From positions 1 to 26,249 of IMG/VR virus record IMGVR_UViG_3300042401_001409: a stretch of 26,249 nt of DNA. One strand, written 5' to 3'. Below are positions 1-7,050 of this stretch, piece by piece. The translations under genes were made by a program, and so were the position numbers. Positions within the stretch are counted from its first letter, which is position 1. Every line of letters begins with the position of its first letter. The notes beneath the pieces were generated by a model that had not been told where the DNA came from, made no database searches, and saw only the letters and a list, made by a program, of their open reading frames with translations. The DNA is from a virus.

Positions 1-143
1 ATTCTGACGGTAATGAAGAATTTGCGAATTCCATTGTAGAAATGATGCGAAAGCAAGTAGATAACATTGATATTGATAAGAGAACGGTAAAAAAACCTAA
101 GAAAAAAGCCGTTTCTGACGAAGGAACGCTTGACGTTGGATAA
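1..143 (+). CDS. C-terminal end of an unknown protein (partial)
   Basis: An open frame enters from the left edge (first full codon at base 3) and stops with TAA at 141-143, giving 46 residues that end in EGTLDVG. The tail is helical-looking and charged, with a lysine cluster (KKPKKKA) followed by an acidic end, as in flexible C-termini of DNA-binding or replication proteins. The family cannot be told from this fragment. The promoter of the next gene lies inside its last codons. Confidence 0.6.
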   Translation, partial: SDGNEEFANSIVEMMRKQVDNIDIDKRTVKKPKKKAVSDEGTLDVG

Positions 144-158
144 GGTATAGCTTATAAT
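130..158 (+). promoter_or_regulatory. sigma70-like promoter with downstream ATG at the expected +1
   Basis: TTGACG (130-135), a 17-base spacer and TATAAT (153-158) form a near-consensus promoter inside the end of the previous gene. The ATG of the next ORF begins at 165, seven bases after the -10 box, which is where transcription would be expected to start. Confidence 0.7.
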
Positions 159-164
159 AGGTAC

Positions 165-479
165 ATGCCTGTTAAAGTATATTACTATATTAAAGATAAA
201 GATGGTTACGCCTCAGAGGATAAAACCTATGAGAGTACCCCAGAAGACGAAGACGGCCTTTTCCTGTGGCAGCATATTAATAAAGCTCGCAAGCAGGCTG
301 GGGTTCCTCGCGAACGTTTCTTTATAATTAATACCTCCTGTTCCCCTCGTAAGAAGTCAACTTGGATTAATCCAGATTGGCCTCCTGCACCCTTTCCTAA
401 GCTGAAAAAAACCAGGTTGGCTTTCGGTAGATATGTTATCGAGAAACCACCAGAACCCGTTGATCCAGATTATGACTAG
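165..479 (+). CDS. hypothetical protein, possibly from a leaderless transcript
   Basis: This frame encodes 104 residues and starts MPVKVYYYIKDKDG. It is polar and mixed-charge, with a proline-rich C-terminal third (NPDWPPAPFPK, then EKPPEPVDPDYD). I do not recognise a family, and there is no signal peptide or membrane segment. The only good start is at 165, seven bases downstream of a TATAAT, and no Shine-Dalgarno sequence can fit on the predicted transcript. Either the mRNA is leaderless or this gene is also read from a longer upstream transcript. Its 3' end holds the promoter of the next gene. Confidence 0.7.
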   Translation: MPVKVYYYIKDKDGYASEDKTYESTPEDEDGLFLWQHINKARKQAGVPRERFFIINTSCSPRKKSTWINPDWPPAPFPKLKKTRLAFGRYVIEKPPEPVDPDYD

Positions 480-489
480 CCTATATAAT
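460..489 (+). promoter_or_regulatory. sigma70-like promoter
   Basis: TTGATC (460-465), an 18-base spacer and TATAAT (484-489) overlap the end of the preceding gene. The promoter would drive the membrane-protein gene at 526 and then queE and the 7-deazaguanine locus. Confidence 0.55.
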
Positions 490-525
490 GGATCGTGCCC
501 TTCCACGTACAACTAGGAGAATCTA

Positions 526-702
526 ATGATTCAATTTGACTTTGATCTGCTTCCAGATCCCGACCGCCACCGTAAGATTAGCTTTGTAAAAAGTGGTCTA
601 CGTATTCTAGCTGGCATTGCCCTCATCTACGGTAGCCTTATTACTACGGGTGTCCTCTTAATCGTTGCTGAAATACTCGGCATTGCGGAGGAGCTTGTCT
701 AA
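526..702 (+). CDS. small single-pass membrane protein
   Basis: An ATG at 526 is preceded by AGGAG (515-519) and opens a 58-residue frame starting MIQFDFDLLPDPDRHRK. Residues from about 25 to 50 form one long hydrophobic stretch (ILAGIALIYGSLITTGVLLI), followed by a short acidic tail, so it should be a single-pass inner-membrane protein with a short charged N-terminus. Its stop TAA overlaps the queE ATG by one base (TAATG), which suggests translational coupling. No family is recognised. Small membrane proteins are common in phage operons, and nothing ties it functionally to queE beyond this coupling. Confidence 0.7.
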   Translation: MIQFDFDLLPDPDRHRKISFVKSGLRILAGIALIYGSLITTGVLLIVAEILGIAEELV

Positions 703-1559
703 TGGCTAAACTTAAAGTAGCAGAGCTATTCTACTCCATCCAAGGTGAAGGTCGGTACATGGGTGTACCTTCTGTATTCCTTCGCACCTTTGGTTGTAAC
801 TTTACCTGCAGTGGCTTTGGTATGCCTAAAGGTGAACAAAGTAAAGAGGTTGACTATGTGGCGGCAGAGGTTAAGAAGTATCTTTCATATAAAGAATTAC
901 CGCTTGTCAGTACAGGCTGTGATTCATACGCTAGCTGGGATCCTCGTTTTAAGCACCTATCTCCCGTTCTTGATACTAATTCGGTTGCCGAAGCTGTTGT
1001 GGATTCTCTACCGTACAAAGAATGGAAAGAAGAGCATCTAGTAATTACAGGTGGGGAGCCTTTACTGGGATGGCAGAGAGCGTACCCTGACTTGCTTGAG
1101 CACCCGAAGATGAGATCATTAAAGGAGATTACCTTTGAGACCAATGGCACACAAGACCTTTCCAAAGAGTTTAAAGACTATCTTGAAAGATGGGGGTGGG
1201 GTCATCCTGGTAACCTTGATCGTCAGATAACGTTCTCTGTATCTCCTAAGTTATCGGTATCAGGTGAGAAGTGGGATGAAGCTATCAAGCCAGAAATCGT
1301 AGCCGACTATGGTATGGTGGGTTATGTGTACTTGAAGTTTGTAGTTGCATCTCAGGAAGATGCAGATGAGGCAGAGAAGGCAGTAGAAGCATATCGTGCA
1401 GCTGGCTTTAGAGGACCGGTATACTTGATGCCTGTTGGTGGTGTCGAGTCGGTATATCATATGAACAACCGGGCTGTGGCAGAACTTGCCATGAAGAAGG
1501 GGTATCGATACAGCGATCGCCTTCAAGTGCCTTTATTTAAAAATGAATGGGGAACCTAA
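702..1559 (+). CDS. queE: 7-carboxy-7-deazaguanine synthase QueE (radical SAM)
   Basis: QueE rearranges 6-carboxy-tetrahydropterin to 7-carboxy-7-deazaguanine using SAM and a 4Fe-4S cluster. The 285 residues begin AELFYSIQGEGRYMGVPSVF, a clear QueE N-terminus, with GGEP near residue 117 (SAM binding) and FETNGT near residue 145. The usual CxxxCxxC cluster motif is split: C32 and C36 are in GCNFTCSGFG, and the third cysteine is most likely C73 in TGCDSY, which matches the canonical CDT end of the motif. That puts about 36 residues between the second and third cysteines. The length is longer than the roughly 220 residues common in bacteria, consistent with this insertion. It is first in the run of preQ0 genes. 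Confidence 0.93.
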   Translation: MAKLKVAELFYSIQGEGRYMGVPSVFLRTFGCNFTCSGFGMPKGEQSKEVDYVAAEVKKYLSYKELPLVSTGCDSYASWDPRFKHLSPVLDTNSVAEAVVDSLPYKEWKEEHLVITGGEPLLGWQRAYPDLLEHPKMRSLKEITFETNGTQDLSKEFKDYLERWGWGHPGNLDRQITFSVSPKLSVSGEKWDEAIKPEIVADYGMVGYVYLKFVVASQEDADEAEKAVEAYRAAGFRGPVYLMPVGGVESVYHMNNRAVAELAMKKGYRYSDRLQVPLFKNEWGT

Positions 1560-1560
1560 A

Positions 1561-2238
1561 ATGTCATTACAAGCTGGAAAAACAGATGCCGAACTCGGCT
1601 ATAAAGTAGAAGAATATCTTATCTCTAAAGGTGTTCATACGCCTATTGTATTGGATAGACTTGGAGTTAAGGATGAGCGTAAGATTGCAAAGATCGAAAA
1701 GAACTTTGCTGTTATTATGGAGACGTTGGGTCTTGACCTGACCGATGACTCGTTGATGGATACTCCTAAGAGAGTAGCTAAGATGTTTGTGCGAGAGATC
1801 TTCTGGGGTCTGAAGCCAGAGAACTTTCCTAAGTGTACTGTTATTGATAATAAGATGGGGTATGATGAGATGGTAGTAGAGAAGGACATCACTATGATGT
1901 CTAACTGCGAGCACCACTTTGTTACCATCGATGGTAAAGCACATATTGGTTATATTCCTAAAGGTAAAGTACTTGGTCTATCTAAGTTAAATCGTATTGT
2001 AGAATACTTTTCGCGTCGTCCTCAAGTCCAAGAACGTATTGCTGAGCAGGTATACCATGCATTGGTCTTCATTCTTGGTACTGAAGATGTTGCTGTGGTC
2101 ATTGAAGGTACCCATTACTGTGTTAAGAGTCGAGGTGTTGAAGATCATTCCTCCTCTACGCTTACAGCCAAGCTTGGTGGTTGCTTTAAGAGTGAGCCCG
2201 ATTGCCGCGCTGAGTTCATGTCTCTTATTAAGAAGTAA
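1561..2238 (+). CDS. folE: GTP cyclohydrolase I FolE
   Basis: FolE converts GTP to 7,8-dihydroneopterin triphosphate, the first step of preQ0 (and folate) synthesis. The 225 residues carry the family core: DTPKRVAKM near 67, the zinc and active-site CEHH at 116-119, GKAHIGYIPKGKVLGLSKL at about 125-143, the RRPQVQERI segment and the zinc cysteine in HYCVKSRGV (C187). The start at 1561 is chosen because GGGGAA lies just upstream; an in-frame ATG at 1543 would overlap queE and add six residues. It sits one base after the queE stop, so the two are probably translated together. It is full length and shows no damage. Confidence 0.95.
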   Translation: MSLQAGKTDAELGYKVEEYLISKGVHTPIVLDRLGVKDERKIAKIEKNFAVIMETLGLDLTDDSLMDTPKRVAKMFVREIFWGLKPENFPKCTVIDNKMGYDEMVVEKDITMMSNCEHHFVTIDGKAHIGYIPKGKVLGLSKLNRIVEYFSRRPQVQERIAEQVYHALVFILGTEDVAVVIEGTHYCVKSRGVEDHSSSTLTAKLGGCFKSEPDCRAEFMSLIKK

Positions 2239-2241
2239 TAT

Positions 2242-2679
2242 ATGACATGGTATGCAAACTCCGAAGGTCGCTATGGTGCTAATGGTGCCAAGGGCGACCT
2301 TGGTGAAGCAATTGTAGAAGAATATTGCAAGACTAATAATATTTTATTTGAAGATAAGAACGATATTAACAGTCAAGTAGTATTAAAGATTGATTGTATT
2401 ATTAACGGGGTTGCTGTTGATGTTAAATCTAACTACTATAAGGGTACCCTTTGTGTGGAGTTGGTTAATAAAAGAAAAAATCGCGCAGGGTGGTTATATA
2501 CTACAATGGCGGAACAAATTTACGGGGTAGATGTGGATACAAAATCTATTTACCGTTATAATATAACAGATATGATAGCTTATGTTAATGAAAATAAACA
2601 TCGAGCAAAGAAAACTAAGTACGATGATACTGTAATTTGGGTCCCTGTAACATCGAATATTATTGAGAAACTACAATGA
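2242..2679 (+). CDS. putative PD-(D/E)XK nuclease
   Basis: This 145-residue protein has a pattern typical of small PD-(D/E)XK endonucleases: GDLGEAIVEEYC (E22) in a first helix, then KIDCIINGVAVDVKSN, giving D51 followed by the D60-V61-K62 catalytic strand. It is probably a soluble metal-dependent DNase or a resolvase-like enzyme. The gene lies between folE and dpdA and overlaps dpdA by ATGA, so it is part of the base-modification operon. An attractive reading is a nuclease that spares modified phage DNA and cuts unmodified host DNA, but only the fold motif and the context support that. Confidence 0.6.
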   Translation: MTWYANSEGRYGANGAKGDLGEAIVEEYCKTNNILFEDKNDINSQVVLKIDCIINGVAVDVKSNYYKGTLCVELVNKRKNRAGWLYTTMAEQIYGVDVDTKSIYRYNITDMIAYVNENKHRAKKTKYDDTVIWVPVTSNIIEKLQ

Positions 2680-3476
2680 AAATTAGTCATGAATCCCCGC
2701 TTTGCCTTCTTGATCGGTCTCGTAGTTATAACGATTACGATTACGCTCTTGTCCACTTGTTCGAAACCGAACCAACCTATTACCAATTCTTTAAAGATTC
2801 TCTAGCTCAGGGTCGAACCGTCTTGCTAGATAATTCTATCTTTGAATTAGGTACGGCATTTGATTCTGATCGGTATGCCCATTGGATTAAAGAACTACAA
2901 CCTACTGAATATATTATTCCTGATGTACTCGAAGATACACTCGGTACAATGGATAATGCTTTAGATTGGAAAGAAAAGTATTCCGATATACCTGGTAAGA
3001 AAATTGGTGTTGTTCAGGGTAAGAGTTATGAAGACATAGTTCAATGCTATGATTATCTTGATAATGTAATTGGTGTAGATAAGATTGCAATTTCCTTTGA
3101 CTACTCGTACTACCTCGAGGTTTGTCCTCATCCTAACAAGTGGGTGGGTTATGCATTAGGTAGGGTACAAACTTTAACTAGATTATTACAAGATGATGTT
3201 ATCAATACTAAAAAGCCGCATCACCTCCTTGGGTGCGCGTTACCGATTGAATTTATGTTCTATCGTCAAGGTTTCGAATGGTTGGAGTCATTGGATACTT
3301 CCAACCCTATTGTTCACGCTTTGCTGGGCCTTGGTTACGAGCCTGGTGGTCTGGATGCTAAGAAATCCATCAAGCTCATTGAGCTACTTAACACTCCTGA
3401 GCCCTCGGTAGCCACTATGCATACCATCAAGCATAACATTTTGTACTTCCGTTCTTTTGTTCACGGATACAGGTAA
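2676..3476 (+). CDS. dpdA: phage DpdA-type 7-deazaguanine DNA transglycosylase
   Basis: Phage DpdA proteins are relatives of tRNA-guanine transglycosylase that swap guanine in DNA for a 7-deazaguanine base. The 266 residues show the short phage-type DpdA layout: LLDNSIFELG at about 50-59 with D52, YIIPDVLEDTLGTM at about 79-92 with D83, the TGT-like GVVQG at 111-115, and the acidic segment IAISFDYSYY further on. It is shorter than bacterial TGT (about 370-380 residues) and has no TGT-type C-terminal zinc site, as expected for this group. The gene overlaps its neighbours by 4 bases upstream and 1 base downstream, inside the preQ0 cluster. The assignment rests on motifs and strong context. Confidence 0.85.
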   Translation: MKISHESPLCLLDRSRSYNDYDYALVHLFETEPTYYQFFKDSLAQGRTVLLDNSIFELGTAFDSDRYAHWIKELQPTEYIIPDVLEDTLGTMDNALDWKEKYSDIPGKKIGVVQGKSYEDIVQCYDYLDNVIGVDKIAISFDYSYYLEVCPHPNKWVGYALGRVQTLTRLLQDDVINTKKPHHLLGCALPIEFMFYRQGFEWLESLDTSNPIVHALLGLGYEPGGLDAKKSIKLIELLNTPEPSVATMHTIKHNILYFRSFVHGYR

Positions 3477-4018
3477 TGTTGTGGGTTGCATTCTTTAGTC
3501 AGACAGGCTCTGAGATTGTAGAGTTATCTAAGTCTATCAAGCGTAAGCCAGACTTATTGGTAACTAATAACTTCGAAGATAAAATTAAATTTCACCCAGG
3601 CATTCGTGAGCTGGGTGTTACTATTATGTCTGCTAAGCATGATATGATAATGAACTACTTTAGAAATCAGGTGGTATATAATGTTCCTCAGACCCTTATT
3701 AGTCTTCATGGTTACCTTCGCATTCTACCAGCTGATATATGTGAAAAATACGAAGTATATAACGGCCATCCTGGAGCAATTACTCTCTTCCCTGAGTTAA
3801 AAGGAAAAGATCCGCAAGAAAAAGTATGGCAAGATAACGACAAGTATAATATAATAGGCAGTGTTGTACATAAATGCACAGCTGAACTAGATGGTGGTGA
3901 TGTACTGAAATCTGTCTATGTACGTAATAGAAATTATACTAGAGAAGATCTATATGCTTCACTTAAGATGACTTCGTTATCGGCATGGAATTTCTTCTTA
4001 AGGGAAAAGGGATTATGA
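3476..4018 (+). CDS. formyltransferase (PurN/Fmt fold), candidate base-tailoring enzyme
   Basis: The 180 residues match the catalytic domain of 10-formyl-tetrahydrofolate-dependent formyltransferases. The triad is visible: N and H in YNGHPG (about residues 96-99, corresponding to the N-x-H of PurN) and D in the ELDGGDVL segment (compare ELDGGPV in PurN). SLHGYLRILP resembles the strand before the active site. It lacks the C-terminal domain of methionyl-tRNA formyltransferase. It overlaps dpdA by one base and is two genes upstream of queF. Because QueF makes a free primary amine (preQ1), formylation of the modified base is a plausible job. GAR or sugar-amine formylation is the alternative. Confidence 0.8.
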   Translation: MLWVAFFSQTGSEIVELSKSIKRKPDLLVTNNFEDKIKFHPGIRELGVTIMSAKHDMIMNYFRNQVVYNVPQTLISLHGYLRILPADICEKYEVYNGHPGAITLFPELKGKDPQEKVWQDNDKYNIIGSVVHKCTAELDGGDVLKSVYVRNRNYTREDLYASLKMTSLSAWNFFLREKGL

Positions 4019-4548
4019 AGATTGGTATAACGGGTGCGCAGTCGGTAGGTAAGACTACTTTATTGAATGCGTTGCGCTCGGAAAAACTATTTAAAGACTA
4101 TGTTGTATGTGATGAGGTAACTCGTCGCGTAAAGAGTTATGGCTTACCTATTAATGAAGAAGGTACCGATATAACTCAACGTCTTATTATGAATGAGCAT
4201 ATTGTTAATGTGTTCATGTACGGTAATATGTTAACAGATCGTACTGCACTAGACGGTTTAGTTTATAGTGCGTACTTGTATAATAAAAATCAAATTAGTG
4301 CAAATACTTTGAAATATGTTAGAGAAGTATTTAATAAAGTATGGCATTCGTATGATTATGTCTTCTATATTGAGCCTGAGTTTGAGATTGTGGATGATGG
4401 TGTACGCAGTATCAATAAGCAATTTAGAGATGAGATTGCAGAATTATTTGAATATGTTATTGAAAAAGAAAATTTAAGTATGCTTAGAGTTAAAGGCTCT
4501 GTGCGTAATAGAGTTAATACAATTTTAGATCATTTAGAAGGAAGATAA
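4015..4548 (+). CDS. P-loop nucleoside/NadR-like kinase
   Basis: Starting at 4015 (ATGA overlap with the formyltransferase stop, AGGGAAAAGG just upstream) the protein is 177 residues. MKIGITGAQSVGKTTLLNAL carries a Walker A loop (GAQSVGKTT) at 7-15. The later pattern of a TDRTALDG segment and FYIEPEF...DDGVRS is like the AAA_28/NadR nicotinamide-riboside kinase group, which phosphorylates nucleosides or related small molecules. It could act on a deazaguanine nucleoside or in nucleotide salvage; the sequence does not give the substrate. It starts the kinase-queF-MazG-queC stretch with 1 to 17-base overlaps. Confidence 0.75.
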   Translation: MKIGITGAQSVGKTTLLNALRSEKLFKDYVVCDEVTRRVKSYGLPINEEGTDITQRLIMNEHIVNVFMYGNMLTDRTALDGLVYSAYLYNKNQISANTLKYVREVFNKVWHSYDYVFYIEPEFEIVDDGVRSINKQFRDEIAELFEYVIEKENLSMLRVKGSVRNRVNTILDHLEGR

Positions 4549-5468
4549 TGAGTAATCAAGACGAACTGAATAAGCTGATTGGGGTCCATTTAGGTAAGGC
4601 AGGTGATGGGTCAGCTGTTAACCCCTATGTAACGCCAGATGAAGTTGATCCAAGTCTCTTGGTTTCTGTACCTCGTTATTTGAATCGTACAGCATACGAT
4701 ATTCAAGAAGAAGAATTACCTTTTGTAGGTATGGATGCCTGGAATGCTTATGAGTTCTCTACCTTACAGAAGAATGGCTTTCCTATCTCCGGTTGGTTAA
4801 AGTTTACTTACTCATCCAGTACTCCTAATATTGTTGAGTCTAAATCGGTTAAGTTATATTTGAACTCTTATAATATGGCTCGCTTAATTGAAGGTAAAGA
4901 AGATCTTCATTATATTGAAGAACAAATTGAAAAAGATCTCTCCAAGGCTGTAGGCGGAGACGTTGGTGTTTATATTGCAGTTGGTGATGTAGATACTCTC
5001 AAGCCTTTGAAAGGTGACTTTATGGCGCTTGAAGAATACTGTAATGTTGCTAAGATGTCATTTGATCAATATAATGAATCATCTGATATTCTTGAAGTTG
5101 TCCCTTCTATTGGTCGTTATGAAAGATGGCGTTCACATTCGTTGCGTTCAAATTGCCGAGTAACTAACCAGCCAGACTGGGGTGATGTTTATATTCATAT
5201 TAAAGGCGAGAAGGCTGTTACCCCTGAATCATTACTGCAGTACATTGTATCAATGCGCAAAGAGAATCATTTCCATGAAGAGATTGCCGAATGCATTTAC
5301 AAGCGCTTATATGACTTGTTAGACCCTGAAGAGTTATTGGTCACATGCTTGTATACTCGTAGAGGTGGTATTGATATCAATCCTACTCGCGCATCTAATT
5401 ACTATCTCTTAAACCAAGCACCTATTATTGATGCTTATAACTTCTGTGAAAAGACAGCAAGACAATGA
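4548..5468 (+). CDS. queF: NADPH-dependent preQ0 reductase QueF (bimodular type)
   Basis: QueF reduces the nitrile of preQ0 to the aminomethyl group of preQ1 with two NADPH. The 306 residues fit the long, tandem T-fold form (about 280 residues in Escherichia coli). Visible signatures are GMDAWNAYEFSTL (61-73), ESKSVKLYLNSYN (97-109) for substrate binding, the catalytic C203 and D210 in SNCRVTNQPDWGDVYI, HFHEEI (241-246) and the C-terminal RRGGIDINPTRAS. All catalytic residues are present, so it looks active and distinguishes this locus from those that stop at preQ0. It overlaps the kinase gene by one base and the MazG-like gene by ATGA. Confidence 0.93.
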   Translation: MSNQDELNKLIGVHLGKAGDGSAVNPYVTPDEVDPSLLVSVPRYLNRTAYDIQEEELPFVGMDAWNAYEFSTLQKNGFPISGWLKFTYSSSTPNIVESKSVKLYLNSYNMARLIEGKEDLHYIEEQIEKDLSKAVGGDVGVYIAVGDVDTLKPLKGDFMALEEYCNVAKMSFDQYNESSDILEVVPSIGRYERWRSHSLRSNCRVTNQPDWGDVYIHIKGEKAVTPESLLQYIVSMRKENHFHEEIAECIYKRLYDLLDPEELLVTCLYTRRGGIDINPTRASNYYLLNQAPIIDAYNFCEKTARQ

Positions 5469-5683
5469 AAATAACTGGACCTGATCCCAACGTAAATGAA
5501 ATTTGTAATGAATTTGAGTTAAGAGCCTGTCACGGCTTTGATAAGTACGGGGTGACTACCGAGCGTACCGATCTAGATCTAATGCAATGGATTCAGCATC
5601 TGAAAGAAGAGCTGATGGATGCAGTAGTTTATATTCACCGTATTCAAAAAGAATTGAAAGAGAAACATGATGACTTCAAGTGA
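5465..5683 (+). CDS. small MazG-like protein (putative nucleotide pyrophosphohydrolase)
   Basis: The 72 residues contain CHGFDKYGVTTERTDLDLMQWIQHLKEELMDAVVYIHRI, a pattern seen in many phage MazG-like proteins. The EELMD metal-binding signature of all-alpha NTP pyrophosphohydrolases is near residues 49-53. It is much shorter than full MazG, and the second EXXD half is missing, so it may work as an oligomer or may not be an active enzyme. A house-cleaning role on dNTPs would suit a locus that also has a dUTPase. It overlaps queF by 4 bases and queC by 17. Confidence 0.65.
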   Translation: MKITGPDPNVNEICNEFELRACHGFDKYGVTTERTDLDLMQWIQHLKEELMDAVVYIHRIQKELKEKHDDFK

Positions 5684-6431
5684 AGCGCTAGCATTATTGC
5701 CTGATGTAGACGGCTGTGTAGTTATTCTATCTGGCGGTATGGATAGTACCATTGCTATGAGATTGGCTGTACAGAAGTATGGCAAAGAAAACGTATCGGC
5801 TCTAACCTTCTACTACGGTCAGAAGCAGAAGCGTGAGATTGAGATGGCTAGAATGTCTACTAACCTACTAGGTGTTAAGCATAGAGTAGTTGATGCATCT
5901 TTCCTAGGTGATATCAGTAAAGGCTTTTCTGCTAATGTTGATACCGATATGGCTATGCCTACCATTAAAGACGTTTTAGGTGATCCTCGTCCTAAGACTT
6001 ATGTACCTAACCGTAATATGATCTTGATGTCTATTGCGGCCGCCTTTGCAGAGACCCAGAACGTTGATACTGTTGTTTGTGGGCTACAGGTTCATGATGA
6101 GTATGGCTACCACGATACTACTCAACGCTGGGTAGATAAAGTAAATGATCTGCTATCTGAAAACCGTATCATTAAGATTAAATTAACTGCACCTTTCAGT
6201 CAACTGTCTAAGTACGATGAGTTACAGATCTTGCAAGAACTAGATGGTAACTTTATGCTTACGGCATTTACTATGACGTGTTACAACCCTGATGCACAAC
6301 ATCGTTCATGTGGTGAGTGTCCTAGTTGCTCGGAACGTATTGCCAATTTTGCTAAAATAGGTTATAATGATCCTGTAGAGTATTCTAAAGTAATCCCTTG
6401 GCAAGACCTAATCGGAAAAATGAAGGTGTAA
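5667..6431 (+). CDS. queC: 7-cyano-7-deazaguanine (preQ0) synthase QueC
   Basis: QueC turns 7-carboxy-7-deazaguanine into preQ0 using ATP and ammonia. The 254 residues show the PP-loop ILSGGMDSTIA (SGGMDST at 22-28), TYVPNRN at 111-117, and a four-cysteine zinc site: C205, then C215, C218 and C221 in SCGECPSC. These cysteines are all present and the length is close to normal (about 230). The start at 5667 (or the adjacent ATG at 5670) follows AAAGAGAAAC and overlaps the preceding gene. The next gene, one base downstream, is a stand-alone glutamine amidotransferase, which recalls the fused Gat-QueC proteins of some phages and archaea. Confidence 0.95.
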   Translation: MMTSSEALALLPDVDGCVVILSGGMDSTIAMRLAVQKYGKENVSALTFYYGQKQKREIEMARMSTNLLGVKHRVVDASFLGDISKGFSANVDTDMAMPTIKDVLGDPRPKTYVPNRNMILMSIAAAFAETQNVDTVVCGLQVHDEYGYHDTTQRWVDKVNDLLSENRIIKIKLTAPFSQLSKYDELQILQELDGNFMLTAFTMTCYNPDAQHRSCGECPSCSERIANFAKIGYNDPVEYSKVIPWQDLIGKMKV

Positions 6432-6432
6432 C

Positions 6433-7050
6433 ATGTGCGCAATAACTGGTTCATTTAGTCAGAATAAACTGACCGATTTATATCGATTGAATGCTTATAG
6501 GGGGGAGTTAAGTTACTCCCTTTCCGCGTTTTCGTTTGATGAGCATAAGGTACGATTAGATACAATGATGCAAGATAGAGATAGGATACCTGAAGGTCTT
6601 ATCACGGGTCTTGCTCAAGGAGATAACAAGTATTATATTGCTCATAGCCAGGCACCAACTACCAATGCCAATAATATTCACCCAGCAGTATACGGGGACT
6701 GTATGCTATGGCATAATGGTATTATCAAGCAAAAGAACTTATCAGAAGGTACCTGGGATACTCAATGGTTACTAGAACAAGTTCTTAACTACGGCTGGAG
6801 TGCATTATCCAGAGTCGATGGCACTTTTGCCTGTATCATGTATAATAGTGGTGAGTTGTTTGTATTCAGGAATGAAATATCACCAATGTTCTACGATAAA
6901 GATTTAAACTTCTCATCCACCAAGGTTGAGTTTACTGAGTCGTTACCACCTAATAGAGTATTTAAAATTAATCTTAAGTACAAACAAATATCTCCTATTG
7001 CTTATTTTCAGACAATGGAGAATCCATATTACATCCCGGAGAATGCATGA
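6433..7050 (+). CDS. class II glutamine amidotransferase, partner of QueC
   Basis: The 205 residues start MCAITG, so removal of methionine exposes the N-terminal cysteine nucleophile of class II (Ntn) glutaminases. MLWHNGII at 91-98 supplies the asparagine-glycine of the oxyanion region, and WDTQWLL near 108-114 matches the substrate aspartate motif. The usual arginine of the HTRWAT-type segment is replaced (AHSQAPT). It has no synthetase domain of its own and follows queC by one base. In known phages and archaea, Gat domains fused to QueC are linked to formation of the amidine base G+. Here the two halves are separate genes. Feeding ammonia to QueC itself is the simpler alternative. Confidence 0.85.
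   Translation: MCAITGSFSQNKLTDLYRLNAYRGELSYSLSAFSFDEHKVRLDTMMQDRDRIPEGLITGLAQGDNKYYIAHSQAPTTNANNIHPAVYGDCMLWHNGIIKQKNLSEGTWDTQWLLEQVLNYGWSALSRVDGTFACIMYNSGELFVFRNEISPMFYDKDLNFSSTKVEFTESLPPNRVFKINLKYKQISPIAYFQTMENPYYIPENA

Noticed and set aside
745-1041. 98-residue plus-strand frame inside queE
   Set aside because: It lies wholly inside queE in another frame, has no ribosome binding site and its hydrophobic composition is a shadow effect.
3476-4018. methionyl-tRNA formyltransferase
   Set aside because: The catalytic domain matches, but the C-terminal tRNA-binding domain is absent and the context is base modification.
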